In this document: positions 47,115 to 55,261 of the stretch, in pieces | Position numbering within the stretch: the first letter of the stretch is position 1 | How the letters are laid out: each line of letters opens with the position of its first letter | Assembly: GCF_009908315.1 (NCBI RefSeq) | Contig: NZ_JAAATW010000003.1 | Coordinates: 248,001 to 312,000 of the forward strand | From: Paragemmobacter ruber | Lineage (GTDB): Bacteria > Pseudomonadota > Alphaproteobacteria > Rhodobacterales > Rhodobacteraceae | Direction: 5' to 3' | DNA: 64,000 nt | Translations under genes and position numbers: made by a program | The notes under the pieces: model-generated | Seen by the model: the letters and a program-made list of their open reading frames with translations, nothing else | Database searches by the model: none | Told to the model about the DNA's origin: nothing

Positions 47115-47156
47115 AAAAATCTTGGAAGATTTTTGCAAATTTCTTCGAAGAAATTT
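47115..47156. repeat. Twin-hairpin AT-rich repeat, family B copy 1
   Basis: Two adjacent perfect palindromes: AAAAATCTT/AAGATTTTT and AAATTTCTT/AAGAAATTT, each with a 2-nt loop and joined by GC. Strikingly AT-rich. A related copy is at 51405-51447. Located between the divergent rpsB and psuK genes. Confidence 0.7.
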
Positions 47157-47209
47157 GGGGCGGGACGGGATGGGTTGAAAGCCCCTGCCCTTCGCCTCTA
47201 GATGGGGTC

Positions 47210-48106
47210 ATGAGCGCGCGCCCTGACATCCTATGTATCGGTTCGGTCCTGTGGGACATCATCGGCCGTTCTGCCATCGTGATGCGGCAGGGGTCGGATG
47301 TGCCGGGGCGGATCACGCGGTTGCCGGGCGGGGTGGCGATGAACATTGCCATGACGCTGGCCCGGCTGGGCCTGCGCCCGGCGGTGCTGACGGCCATCGG
47401 GCGGGATGCGGCGGGGGAGGAGCTGGTCGCGGCCTGCGCGCGGTTGGGGGTGGAGACGGGCTTTGCCTATCGGTCGGACGATCTGCCCACAGATCAGTAC
47501 ATGGCCGTGGAGGGGGCGAATGGCCTGATCGCGGCGATTGCGGATGCCCATTCGCTGGAAGCGGCGGGGGAGAAGATCCTGCGCCCCTTGGCCGACGGGT
47601 CCCTTGGCACGGCTGCCGCGCCCTGGGGCGGGATGATTGCGCTGGATGGCAACCTGACCGTGCATCTCTTGGCCGAGATCGCGGCCTCGCCCCTGTTTGC
47701 GGCGGCGGATCTGCGTGTGGCGCCCGCGAGCCCCGGCAAGGCGGAACGTCTGATCCCGTTGATGGCGCATGGGCGGGCGGTGCTTTACGTCAACCTCGAA
47801 GAGGCGCGGCTGATCGGGCATGAGGGGTATGACAGTGCGGGGGCGGCGGCGGAAGGGTTGCTGGCGCGGGGCGCGGCGCGGGTTCTGGTCACCGATGGCG
47901 GGCGGGCCTGCGCGGAGGGCAGCCAAGGCGCGGGCGTGATCGTCGATCACCCGCCGCAGGTGTTGGTGACGCGGGTGACGGGGGCGGGCGATACCTTCAT
48001 GGCGGCCCATATCGTAGCCGAGCGCCGGGGCGCGGACCGCGCGGCGGCGCTGGCCACGGCCATCCGGGCGGCGGCCACCTATGTGAGCGGGGAGATGCCG
48101 GAATGA
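47210..48106 (+). CDS. psuK: PfkB-family kinase, probable pseudouridine kinase
   Basis: 298 aa. Ribokinase fold with the N-terminal LPGGVAMNIAMTLARLG and C-terminal anion-hole TGAGDTFMAAH (catalytic Asp). The operon contains psuG, whose substrate is pseudouridine-5'-phosphate, so pseudouridine is the likely substrate. ATG 47210; upstream frame lacks similarity. Overlaps DUF1349 by ATGA. Confidence 0.85.
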   Translation: MSARPDILCIGSVLWDIIGRSAIVMRQGSDVPGRITRLPGGVAMNIAMTLARLGLRPAVLTAIGRDAAGEELVAACARLGVETGFAYRSDDLPTDQYMAVEGANGLIAAIADAHSLEAAGEKILRPLADGSLGTAAAPWGGMIALDGNLTVHLLAEIAASPLFAAADLRVAPASPGKAERLIPLMAHGRAVLYVNLEEARLIGHEGYDSAGAAAEGLLARGAARVLVTDGGRACAEGSQGAGVIVDHPPQVLVTRVTGAGDTFMAAHIVAERRGADRAAALATAIRAAATYVSGEMPE

Positions 48107-48684
48107 GCCGGTTTTCGCGGATGACATGGCTGAACCCGCCGCCCGAGCAGACCGAACTGCCCGGCGGGCTGGAGGTGGTGACAGGGGAACGCACGGATTT
48201 CTGGCGCGAGACCTTTTACGGCTTTGTCCGCCACAACGGCCATTTCCTGTGGGAGACGGCGCAGGAGGATTTCACCGCCGAGGTCACCATCGCGGGCCAT
48301 TACCGCGCGCTTTATGATCAGGCGGGGCTGATGATGATGCTGTCGGACCAGCATTGGATCAAATGCGGGGTCGAGGTGAATGATGGCCAGCCGGTGTTTT
48401 CCACCGTCATCACCAATCTTCATTCGGACTGGGCCACGATGCCCCTGCCCTTTGATGCAGGCCGCGTGCGGCTGCGCCTGACGCGCCATGCCGAGGCGGT
48501 GCGGGTGGATGTGGCCGATCCTGCGGGCGGCTGGATCCTGGCGCGGCTGGGCTATCTGCCGGCGCGGATGCCCGCCAAGATCGGGATCATGGCCTGTTCG
48601 CCGGAACGGGCGCGGTTCCGGGTGACGTTTTCGGATTATCGCTGCGGGCCTGCGATCCCGCGCGCCTTGCATGAGGGGCATTGA
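48103..48684 (+). CDS. DUF1349 family protein
   Basis: 193-aa concanavalin-like beta-sandwich (TDFWRETFYGFVRHNGHFLWE...QAGLMMMLSDQHWIKCGVEVNDG). Homologues are mostly uncharacterised and resemble sugar-binding domains. No signal peptide, so cytoplasmic. Coupled on both sides (ATGA and TGATG) to psuK and psuG, implying a role in pseudouridine or modified-nucleoside breakdown. Confidence 0.85.
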   Translation: MSRFSRMTWLNPPPEQTELPGGLEVVTGERTDFWRETFYGFVRHNGHFLWETAQEDFTAEVTIAGHYRALYDQAGLMMMLSDQHWIKCGVEVNDGQPVFSTVITNLHSDWATMPLPFDAGRVRLRLTRHAEAVRVDVADPAGGWILARLGYLPARMPAKIGIMACSPERARFRVTFSDYRCGPAIPRALHEGH

Positions 48685-49595
48685 TGGACCTGCTGACCTT
48701 TTCGCCCGAAGTGGCGGCCGCGCTGCGGGACGGCGCGCCGGTGGTGGCGCTCGAATCGACGATCATCACCCACGGGATGCCGTGGCCGCAGAATGTGGAG
48801 ACCGCCCGCGCGGTGGAGGCAAAGGTGCGCGCCCATGGGGCGGTGCCTGCCACCATTGCGGTGATGGGCGGGCGCATCCATGTGGGGCTGACGGAGGCGG
48901 AACTGGACCGGCTGGGCCAGGCGCGCGACGTGGCCAAGCTGAGCCGGGCGGACCTTGCCGCCTGTCTGGCGACCGGGGGCGTGGGGGCCACGACCGTGGC
49001 CGCAACGATGATCTGCGCCCGGCTGGCCGGGATCGGCGTCTTTGCCACGGGCGGGATCGGTGGCGTGCATCGCGGGGCGGAGACGAGTTTTGACATCAGC
49101 GCCGATCTGCCGGAACTGGCCCAGACGGCGGTGACGGTGGTGGCGGCGGGGGCGAAGGCGATCCTCGATCTGCCGAAGACGCTGGAATATCTGGAAACGG
49201 CGGGGGTGCCGGTGATCGCCTATGGGCAGGATGCCTTTCCCGCCTTCTGGTCGCGCGACAGCGGGCTGAGGGCGCCCTTGCGGATGGACCGGGCGGACGA
49301 GATCGCGGCGGCGGCCCGGCTGCGGGCGACGCTCGGCCTGCCGGGGGGGCAGTTGGTGGCCAATCCGATCCCGGCCGAGGCCGAGATTGCGCGCGAGGTG
49401 ATCACCCCGGTGATCGAGGCGGCGCTGGCCGAGGCGGCGGCCAAGGGCATCGCGGCCAAGGCGGTGACGCCCTTCCTGTTGCAGCGCATCTTCGAGATGA
49501 CCGAGGGGCGGTCGCTTGCGGCCAACATTGCCCTTGTTCTGAACAATGCGCGGCTTGGGGCGGCGATTGCCGGGGCGATGGCGCGGGCGGCATGA
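48684..49595 (+). CDS. psuG: Pseudouridine-5'-phosphate glycosidase
   Basis: 303 aa; splits pseudouridine-5'-P into uracil and ribose-5-P. Family motifs VALESTIITHGMPWPQN, GGVGATTVAATM, FATGGIGGVHRGAE and NPIPAEAEI are present. ATG 48684 overlaps the upstream stop. Completes the pathway started by psuK. Confidence 0.95.
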   Translation: MDLLTFSPEVAAALRDGAPVVALESTIITHGMPWPQNVETARAVEAKVRAHGAVPATIAVMGGRIHVGLTEAELDRLGQARDVAKLSRADLAACLATGGVGATTVAATMICARLAGIGVFATGGIGGVHRGAETSFDISADLPELAQTAVTVVAAGAKAILDLPKTLEYLETAGVPVIAYGQDAFPAFWSRDSGLRAPLRMDRADEIAAAARLRATLGLPGGQLVANPIPAEAEIAREVITPVIEAALAEAAAKGIAAKAVTPFLLQRIFEMTEGRSLAANIALVLNNARLGAAIAGAMARAA

Positions 49596-49657
49596 CGCAA
49601 ATGGTTGTGCGCGCCTTGGCGCGTTCCTAGATTGGCGCGAACAGGGGAAGCGCGACA

Positions 49658-50335
49658 ATGACCGAGACCACACCGCAGAAACGCAGCCTGTTCGGGGCGC
49701 TGCGGGGCAGTTTCCTGACGGGATTGGTCGTCGTGCTGCCCACGGGATTGACGCTGTGGCTGATCTGGTCGGTCGTGGGGTGGCTGGATGGCTGGATCCT
49801 GCCGCTGATCCCGGCCGCCTATCAGCCCGAGGCGATCGTGCGCAGCCTGTTCGGGCCCGAGGCGGAGTTTCCGCTGCGTGGCGTGGGCGTGGCGGTGTTT
49901 CTGGTCTTTACCGTGCTGGTGGGCTGGCTTGCGCGCGGGTTTTTGGGCCGGACGCTGATGCATCAGGCGGAACGGATGGTGGACCGGGTGCCGGTGGTGC
50001 GGTCGGTCTATGGCGGGTTGAAGCAGATCACCGAGACGGTCTTCGCGCAGAAGGAAAAGACCTTTGACCGCACCTGTCTGGTGGAGTTTCCCCGTGCGGG
50101 AAGCTGGGCTGTCGGCCTTGTAGCGACGACGCCCAAGGGCGAGATCGCGGCCAAGCTGCCCGGTGACATGATCGCGGTCTTCGTGGCGCTGACGCCGCTG
50201 ACATCGGGCGTGCTGATCTATGTGCCGCGCGAGGATGTGATCTTTCTGGACATGAAACCCGACGAGGCGGCCAAGCTGGTGGTGTCGGGGGGGCTGGTCT
50301 ATCCGGCGCAGAAGGAGCCGCTGATCGCCAAGTGA
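49658..50335 (+). CDS. DUF502 family membrane protein
   Basis: 225 aa. Two N-terminal transmembrane helices (SFLTGLVVVLPTGLTLWLIW and GVGVAVFLVFTVLVGWLARG), then PVVRSVYGGLKQITETV and a soluble domain typical of DUF502. Function unknown. Immediately abuts the convergent patatin gene. Confidence 0.88.
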   Translation: MTETTPQKRSLFGALRGSFLTGLVVVLPTGLTLWLIWSVVGWLDGWILPLIPAAYQPEAIVRSLFGPEAEFPLRGVGVAVFLVFTVLVGWLARGFLGRTLMHQAERMVDRVPVVRSVYGGLKQITETVFAQKEKTFDRTCLVEFPRAGSWAVGLVATTPKGEIAAKLPGDMIAVFVALTPLTSGVLIYVPREDVIFLDMKPDEAAKLVVSGGLVYPAQKEPLIAK

Positions 50336-51352
50336 TCAGCCGAAGAGCGCGGCCAGATCAAGGGTGCCGCGCTGGCCCAAATCGTGGCGGTGCCGGGCGA
50401 GGAAGGCGTCGCAGGCGGCCTGCCCTGCCCCGTGCAGCTGGGCGATCAGGCCCGGATTGGGCGTGAGTTTGGTGGAGGCGGAAAGCGCCGTCATCACGCT
50501 GTCATCGGCCACCAAGTGCAGCGCCACATCCTTCATGCGGCCCCGCTCCATCCGGCCTTCGGCGATCAGCCGCTTGACGAAATTCACCGCCCGCAATTCC
50601 CCCAGCAGGGCCGCGTGGAAGCTGATCTCGTTCACGCGGTTCTGGATGTCGAGCGGGGTCATCGGCACCTGATCGCGCTGCCATGGATTGATCGAGACGA
50701 TCATCACGTCATCGGGAAGATCGGGTTCGTAGAGCGGGAAGAGCGCAGGGTTGCCGGAAAAGCCGCCATCCCAATAGGCATCCTCACCGATGGTGACGGC
50801 CTGAAACACCGTGGGCAGGCAGGTGGAGGCGAGGAGCGCCTCGGGCGTCAGGGCATCGCCTGCGAAGATGCGGATGCGGCCGGTGCGCACATTGGTGGCG
50901 CCCACGAAGAGGCGCGGGCCTTCGCTGTGGCAGACATGGCTGAAATCGAGCCGCCGGACGATGGGTTCCAGCGGGTTTTCCCAAAACGGACCCCAGCCAT
51001 AGGGCGACCAGATCTGTGCAGCGAGCCCTTGGGGCGAGACGGGAAAAGCGGCCTGCACGGCATCGGTAACCGCGCGCGAGGCGGTGTAGAGGGGCTGCAT
51101 CCAGTTGGTCATGCGGAAGTCGCCGACATTGGCGACCTGCGCCCAGAGCGCGGCAAGGCTGGCCTTGGCCCCCTCGCGCCCGCCCGCCCGCATCCCGGCC
51201 TTGAGCGCGGCGCCGTTCAGCGCCCCGGCCGAGGTGCCGGAAATGGCGGCGATCTCGATCCCCTCATCCTCCAGCAGGCGGTCGAGCACGCCCCAAGTGA
51301 AGGCGCCATGCGCGCCGCCGCCCTGAAGTGCGAGAGAGATGCGAAGGGTCAT
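50336..51352 (-). CDS. Patatin-like phospholipase
   Basis: 338 aa lipid acyl hydrolase. Oxyanion GGGAHGAF, nucleophile Ser41 in GTSAGA, and catalytic Asp in DGGFSGNP. No signal peptide. Often found near bdhA in this family; could act on membrane or PHB-granule lipids. Upstream of bdhA's stop with a repeat in between, so separately transcribed from it is unclear. Confidence 0.9.
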   Translation of the reverse strand: MTLRISLALQGGGAHGAFTWGVLDRLLEDEGIEIAAISGTSAGALNGAALKAGMRAGGREGAKASLAALWAQVANVGDFRMTNWMQPLYTASRAVTDAVQAAFPVSPQGLAAQIWSPYGWGPFWENPLEPIVRRLDFSHVCHSEGPRLFVGATNVRTGRIRIFAGDALTPEALLASTCLPTVFQAVTIGEDAYWDGGFSGNPALFPLYEPDLPDDVMIVSINPWQRDQVPMTPLDIQNRVNEISFHAALLGELRAVNFVKRLIAEGRMERGRMKDVALHLVADDSVMTALSASTKLTPNPGLIAQLHGAGQAACDAFLARHRHDLGQRGTLDLAALFG

Positions 51353-51404
51353 TCTGCCTGCTTTCCGGGGCTATGCGTTCTGGCGCGGCCTGCTCTGTGG
51401 GGTT

Positions 51405-51447
51405 CAATTTTCTTGGAAGAAAATTGCAAAATTCTTCCAAGAATATT
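51405..51447. repeat. Twin-hairpin AT-rich repeat, family B copy 2
   Basis: Palindromes CAATTTTCTT/AAGAAAATTG (perfect) and AAAATTCTT/AAGAATATT (one mismatch), with 2-nt loops. Same architecture as 47115-47156. It lies 4 bp past the bdhA stop and may act as its 3' structure. Confidence 0.65.
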
Positions 51448-51450
51448 GGA

Positions 51451-52224
51451 TCACAGGGCCGTCCAGCCGCCATCGACGCTGATCGTGGTGCCGGTCACCT
51501 GATCGGCATGGGGCGAGCAGAGATAGACCACCGTCCCGCCGATCTGTTCGGTGGTCGCGAATTGCCGGGACGGCTGGCGTTGCAGCATCACCTCGCGGAT
51601 CACGGTGTCGCGGTCCATGTTGTGGACCTTCATCTGATCGGGGATCTGCGCCTCGACCAGGGGGGTGAGGACATAGCCCGGGCAGACGGCGTTGCAGGTG
51701 ATCCCCTGCCCCGCGGTTTCCAGCGCCACGGTCTTGGACAGGCCCACGACGCCATGTTTGGCCGCGACATAGGCGGCCTTGAAGGGGCTGGCCGTCAGAC
51801 CATGGGCGGAGGCGATATTAACGATGCGCCCCCATCCCTTTGCCCGCATGCCGGGCAGCGCGGCGGCGGTGGTGTGGAAGGCGGAGGAGAGGTTGATCGC
51901 GAGGATCTGGTTCCATTTGTCGATGGGGAATTCCTCGACCGGGGCCACGAACTGGATCCCGGCATTGTTCACGAGGATATCGCACCCGCCTGCCTTTTCG
52001 ACCAGCGCGCGGCAGTCTTCGGCCTTGGACATGTCGGCGGGAATGTAGCGCGCGGCGACGCCGTGATCGGCGGCGATCTGCGCGGCAAGGGCGTGATCTT
52101 CGGGCCGGTCGGTGAAGCTGTTGATCACCACATCGGCCCCGGCCCGGGCCAGTTCGGTGGCCACGCCCAAGCCGATGCCGGAGTTCGATCCGGTGATGAT
52201 CGCGGATTTGCCTTTCAGGTCCAT
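51451..52224 (-). CDS. bdhA: 3-hydroxybutyrate dehydrogenase
   Basis: 257-aa SDR. TGSNSGIGLG cofactor loop, NNAG, Ser-Tyr-Lys set (IASAHG...YVAAKHG), and the BdhA-type segment HGLTASPFKAAYVAAKHGVVG. Oxidises 3-hydroxybutyrate from PHB breakdown to acetoacetate. ATG 52224 gives the family opening. Confidence 0.9.
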   Translation of the reverse strand: MDLKGKSAIITGSNSGIGLGVATELARAGADVVINSFTDRPEDHALAAQIAADHGVAARYIPADMSKAEDCRALVEKAGGCDILVNNAGIQFVAPVEEFPIDKWNQILAINLSSAFHTTAAALPGMRAKGWGRIVNIASAHGLTASPFKAAYVAAKHGVVGLSKTVALETAGQGITCNAVCPGYVLTPLVEAQIPDQMKVHNMDRDTVIREVMLQRQPSRQFATTEQIGGTVVYLCSPHADQVTGTTISVDGGWTAL

Positions 52225-52318
52225 CGCGGCCCCCTTTGATGCTGCATGTGCAAAGTTAGGCATGCTGCGGGGGCGAATACCACCCCCTGCACGTGCGCCA
52301 TCGCGGGGCTGTGATGAT

Positions 52319-52395
52319 AAAAAAAAACGCCGGCGCGAGGCCGGCGTCTAGTTATTGAGGCAGGTTTCATACAGGCAAGAAACCTATCGAGCAGT
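52319..52395 (-). ncRNA. Candidate trans-acting small RNA
   Basis: About 77 nt on the minus strand. Hairpin 1: AGGTTTC/GAAACCT with a 10-nt loop (52362-52385). A single-stranded CCTCAATAAC linker follows. Terminator: ACGCCGGC/GCCGGCGT with a 5-nt loop (52327-52347), then nine U residues. No minus-strand gene lies upstream for this terminator to serve. A promoter is positioned correctly. This promoter-hairpin-linker-terminator build is classic for Hfq-type sRNAs; targets unknown. Confidence 0.7.
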
Positions 52396-52401
52396 GCCTT
52401 C

Positions 52402-52430
52402 TATATACGCGCCCTGTTGCCGGTATCCAA
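52402..52430 (-). promoter_or_regulatory. sigma-70 promoter of the candidate sRNA
   Basis: Minus strand: -35 TTGGAT (52430-52425), exactly 17-bp spacer, -10 TATATA (52407-52402), predicted start near 52395. The -10 is palindromic and could serve the divergent transporter gene as well. Confidence 0.6.
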
Positions 52431-52505
52431 GCTAAAAGTTTGAATCGGAAGGCAAGCCACCTTAGGGTCGGGCGAAAGAAAAACGGTGCGAGAGGGGCAG
52501 TTGCG

Positions 52506-54320
52506 GTGAGAGGGTCAGGCTTTCTTGGGCGTTGGAAGGGGTGGATCGCAGGTCTGGCGCTGGGGCTGGCCCCGATGCTGGCGGGGGCGGATACCCATGG
52601 CATAGCTATGTATGGTAGGCCCGCGCTACCCCCGGATTTTGTGTCGCTGCCCTATGCAAACCCGGATGCCCCCAAGGGCGGACGAATCGTTTTCGGCGAG
52701 AGCGGGGGGTTTGATTCGCTCAATCCCTTCATCGTCAGCGGGATCGCCCCGGCCGGTCTGACGGCGCATACGGTGGAGACGCTGCTGGGCCGATCGCTGG
52801 ACGAACCATTCACGCTTTATGGCCTTCTGGCCGAATCGGTGGTGACGGATGAGGCGCGCAGCTTCGTGGAGTTCACCCTGCGCGAGGCGGCCCGATTCTC
52901 GGACGGCAGCCCGGTGACGGTGGAGGATGTGATCTGGTCCTTCGAGGTGCTGGGGACCAAGGGACAGCCGCGCTATGCCACCGCCTGGAACAAGATCGCG
53001 ACGGTGGAACAGACCGGGCCGCGCAGCGTGCGGTTCACCTTCAAGGCCGAGGATCGGGAATTGCCGCTGATCCTTGGCCTGCGGCCGATCCTGAAGAAGG
53101 CGCAATGGGAGGGGAAGGATTTCACCCGATCGACGCTGGAGGCGCCGATCGGATCGGGGCCTTATGTCGTGGCGGCGTTCGAGCCGGGCCGTTTCATCAC
53201 CTATGCCAAGAATCCCGACTGGTGGGGGGCGGATCTGCCCTTCAACCGGGGGCAGCACAATCTGGACGAGATCCGCTATGACTATTTCGGCAATGGCGGG
53301 GCGGTGTTCGAAGCATTCAAGGCGGGCGCGATCACCAGCTGGCGCGAGACGAACCCGGTGAAATGGGAGCGGCAGTTCGATTTTCCCGCCGTGCAATCGG
53401 GCGAGGTGGTGAAATCGGTGATCCCGCACAGCCGCCCGTCGGGGATCGAGGGGTTCGTGTTCAACACCCGCCGCGCGATCTTTGCCGATTGGCGTGTGCG
53501 CGAGGCGCTGATCACGGCGTTCAACTTCGAATTCATCAATCGCACGCTGAACGGCAGCATCCCGCCGCGGATCGACAGTTACTTTTCCAACTCGCCGCTC
53601 GGGATGACGCCCGGCGCCCCGGCCGAGGGGCGGGTGGCGGAACTGCTTGAGCCGTTCCGCGACGCGCTTCTGCCCGGCGCGCTGGAGGGCTATGCCCTGC
53701 CGGTGGGGGACGGGAGCGAGGCCAACCGGCGCGCGATCCGCCGGGCGAATGCGCTGTTGGAAGAGGCGGGATGGTCGGTGCAGGAGGGCGTGCTAAAAAA
53801 CGCCGAAGGCCAGCCTTTCACCTTTGAGATCCTGATCACCAACGGGGCGGATGACATCATCAACGCCGCGACGATCTATGTCGAGGGCCTGAAGCGGTTG
53901 GGGATCGAGGCGCGGGTCACGACGGTGGATTCGGCCCAGTACAAGGAGCGCACGACGCAGTACGATTTCGACATGACGCATTACATCCGGTCGCTGTCGC
54001 TGTCGCCCGGCAATGAGCAGACGCTTTACTGGGGATCGGCGGGCGTGACGGAACCCGGGACGCGCAACTGGATGGGCATGAATTCGCCCGCCGCCGAGGC
54101 GATGATCGCCACGATGGTTGCAGCCCGGGATCAGGACGATTTCATTGCCGCCGTGCAGGCGCTGGACCGCATCCTGACGACGGGCCGCTATGTCATTCCG
54201 ATCTGGTATTCGGATGTGGCGCGGCTGGCGCATCGGCGGGAGTTGAAGTATCCCGACCGCCTGCCACTTTATGGCGACTGGCCGGGCTTTCAGCCCGAGG
54301 TCTGGTGGTATCAGGAATGA
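52506..54320 (+). CDS. Peptide/oligosaccharide-type ABC transporter binding protein (family 5, YejA-like)
   Basis: 604 aa from a GTG at 52506 giving signal peptide MRGSGFLGRWKGWIAG...LAGA; a TTG at 52440 would put 22 charged residues before it. Family 5 motifs: LNPFIVSG, DGSPVTVEDVIWSFE, GSGPYVV. Periplasmic receptor for peptides or similar solutes. No permease or ATPase genes adjoin it, so partners are elsewhere. Its leader faces the candidate sRNA. Confidence 0.87.
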   Translation: MRGSGFLGRWKGWIAGLALGLAPMLAGADTHGIAMYGRPALPPDFVSLPYANPDAPKGGRIVFGESGGFDSLNPFIVSGIAPAGLTAHTVETLLGRSLDEPFTLYGLLAESVVTDEARSFVEFTLREAARFSDGSPVTVEDVIWSFEVLGTKGQPRYATAWNKIATVEQTGPRSVRFTFKAEDRELPLILGLRPILKKAQWEGKDFTRSTLEAPIGSGPYVVAAFEPGRFITYAKNPDWWGADLPFNRGQHNLDEIRYDYFGNGGAVFEAFKAGAITSWRETNPVKWERQFDFPAVQSGEVVKSVIPHSRPSGIEGFVFNTRRAIFADWRVREALITAFNFEFINRTLNGSIPPRIDSYFSNSPLGMTPGAPAEGRVAELLEPFRDALLPGALEGYALPVGDGSEANRRAIRRANALLEEAGWSVQEGVLKNAEGQPFTFEILITNGADDIINAATIYVEGLKRLGIEARVTTVDSAQYKERTTQYDFDMTHYIRSLSLSPGNEQTLYWGSAGVTEPGTRNWMGMNSPAAEAMIATMVAARDQDDFIAAVQALDRILTTGRYVIPIWYSDVARLAHRRELKYPDRLPLYGDWPGFQPEVWWYQE

Positions 54321-54322
54321 GG

Positions 54323-54448
54323 ATGACGGAAATGAAGGCAGGTCTGGTTCTGGTGGTGATGCTGGTGGCGCTGTCGGGATGTGCGACGATCGCGGGGGTG
54401 GGCGAGGATATCTCGACCGGGGCGCGGACGGTGCAGAACACGTTCTGA
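54323..54448 (+). CDS. Entericidin-family small lipoprotein
   Basis: 41 aa from ATG 54323 (AGGA 6 nt upstream; ATG 54332 is an alternative). Signal helix then lipobox LSGC and CATIAGVGEDISTGARTVQ, matching EcnA/EcnB-type lipoproteins. Short, so easily missed by gene finders. Function in this family is unclear; the E. coli pair was described as a membrane toxin/antidote. Confidence 0.8.
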   Translation: MTEMKAGLVLVVMLVALSGCATIAGVGEDISTGARTVQNTF

Positions 54449-54454
54449 GGCGGG

Positions 54455-54567
54455 CGCATTCTGACGCAGAATTCGCGCCGGAATTTGACGCAAATTCCGG
54501 GTCCGCCGCGCCGCTGGGGACAGAATTCTGTGTCAGAATTCGGCGCGTTTTCTGTGTCGGAGAACGC
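54455..54567. repeat. Four-hairpin inverted-repeat element, family A copy 2
   Basis: Four hairpins: ATTCT/AGAAT and CCGGAATTT/AAATTCCGG (54478-54500), both with GACGC loops; GAATTCT/AGAATTC with loop GTGTC (54523-54541); and an imperfect CGTTTTCT/GGAGAACG. Same order as 5452-5581 and again between two convergent genes (entericidin and XRE). The tail CGGGTCAG is also shared. Confidence 0.65.
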
Positions 54568-54574
54568 CTGCGGG

Positions 54575-55198
54575 TCAGGTCAGCGAGGTGACCCAGAGGA
54601 TGGTGGCATCCTCTTCCGACAGGCTGATCACGTTATGACCCATCGAAGCATCGTAATAGGCGCTGTCGCCCCGGCGCAATTCCACGGGTTCATAGAATTC
54701 GGTATAGAGCCGGACCACGCCGGTGAGGACATAGAGAAACTCCTCTCCGTCATGGCGCACCCAGCCGTCGAATTCTTCCAGATCGCGGGCGCGGATGCGG
54801 GCCCGGTAGGGCAGCATCTGCTTGCGTGTCAGGTGACCGGCGAGAAGTTCGTGTTCGTAGGTGGCCGTGGCATGGCCCTGCCCTTCGCCCTGTTTGGTCA
54901 CCGACATGCGGCCGGAGACCTGCGTCCGTGACGGGGGTGTGAAGAGCTGGGGGACCGAGATGGCCAGACCTTCGGCCAGTTTCTTGAGCGCCTCATAGGT
55001 GGGCGACATCTGGCCGTTCTCGATCTTGGACAGGGTGGAGCGGGCGAGCCCGGCCTGCGTGGCGGCCTGTTCCAGCGTCCAGCCGCGCGCCTTGCGCAGG
55101 TCGCGCACGCGCTGGCCCAGATCGAGGGGGGCGACATGGGGTTCGGACCCGTTCTCGCGGGCGATGCGGATGAGCGTCTTGGGGTCTGATCCAGCCAT
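54575..55198 (-). CDS. XRE-family regulator with cupin domain
   Basis: 207 aa. N-terminal helix-turn-helix (LGQRVRDLRKARGWTLEQAATQAGLARSTLSKIENGQMSP) and C-terminal cupin (HDGEEFLYVLTG...ELRRGDSAYYDASMGHNV), as in regulators of amine, polyamine or aromatic metabolism. Divergent from an acyl-CoA synthetase gene (63-bp gap), its likely target. Confidence 0.9.
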   Translation of the reverse strand: MAGSDPKTLIRIARENGSEPHVAPLDLGQRVRDLRKARGWTLEQAATQAGLARSTLSKIENGQMSPTYEALKKLAEGLAISVPQLFTPPSRTQVSGRMSVTKQGEGQGHATATYEHELLAGHLTRKQMLPYRARIRARDLEEFDGWVRHDGEEFLYVLTGVVRLYTEFYEPVELRRGDSAYYDASMGHNVISLSEEDATILWVTSLT

Positions 55199-55261
55199 GG
55201 GAGGGGATTACGCGAGGTGCTGCGCGCTTGCAACGGCGCTGTGGGGGGCTAGAACGGCGGG

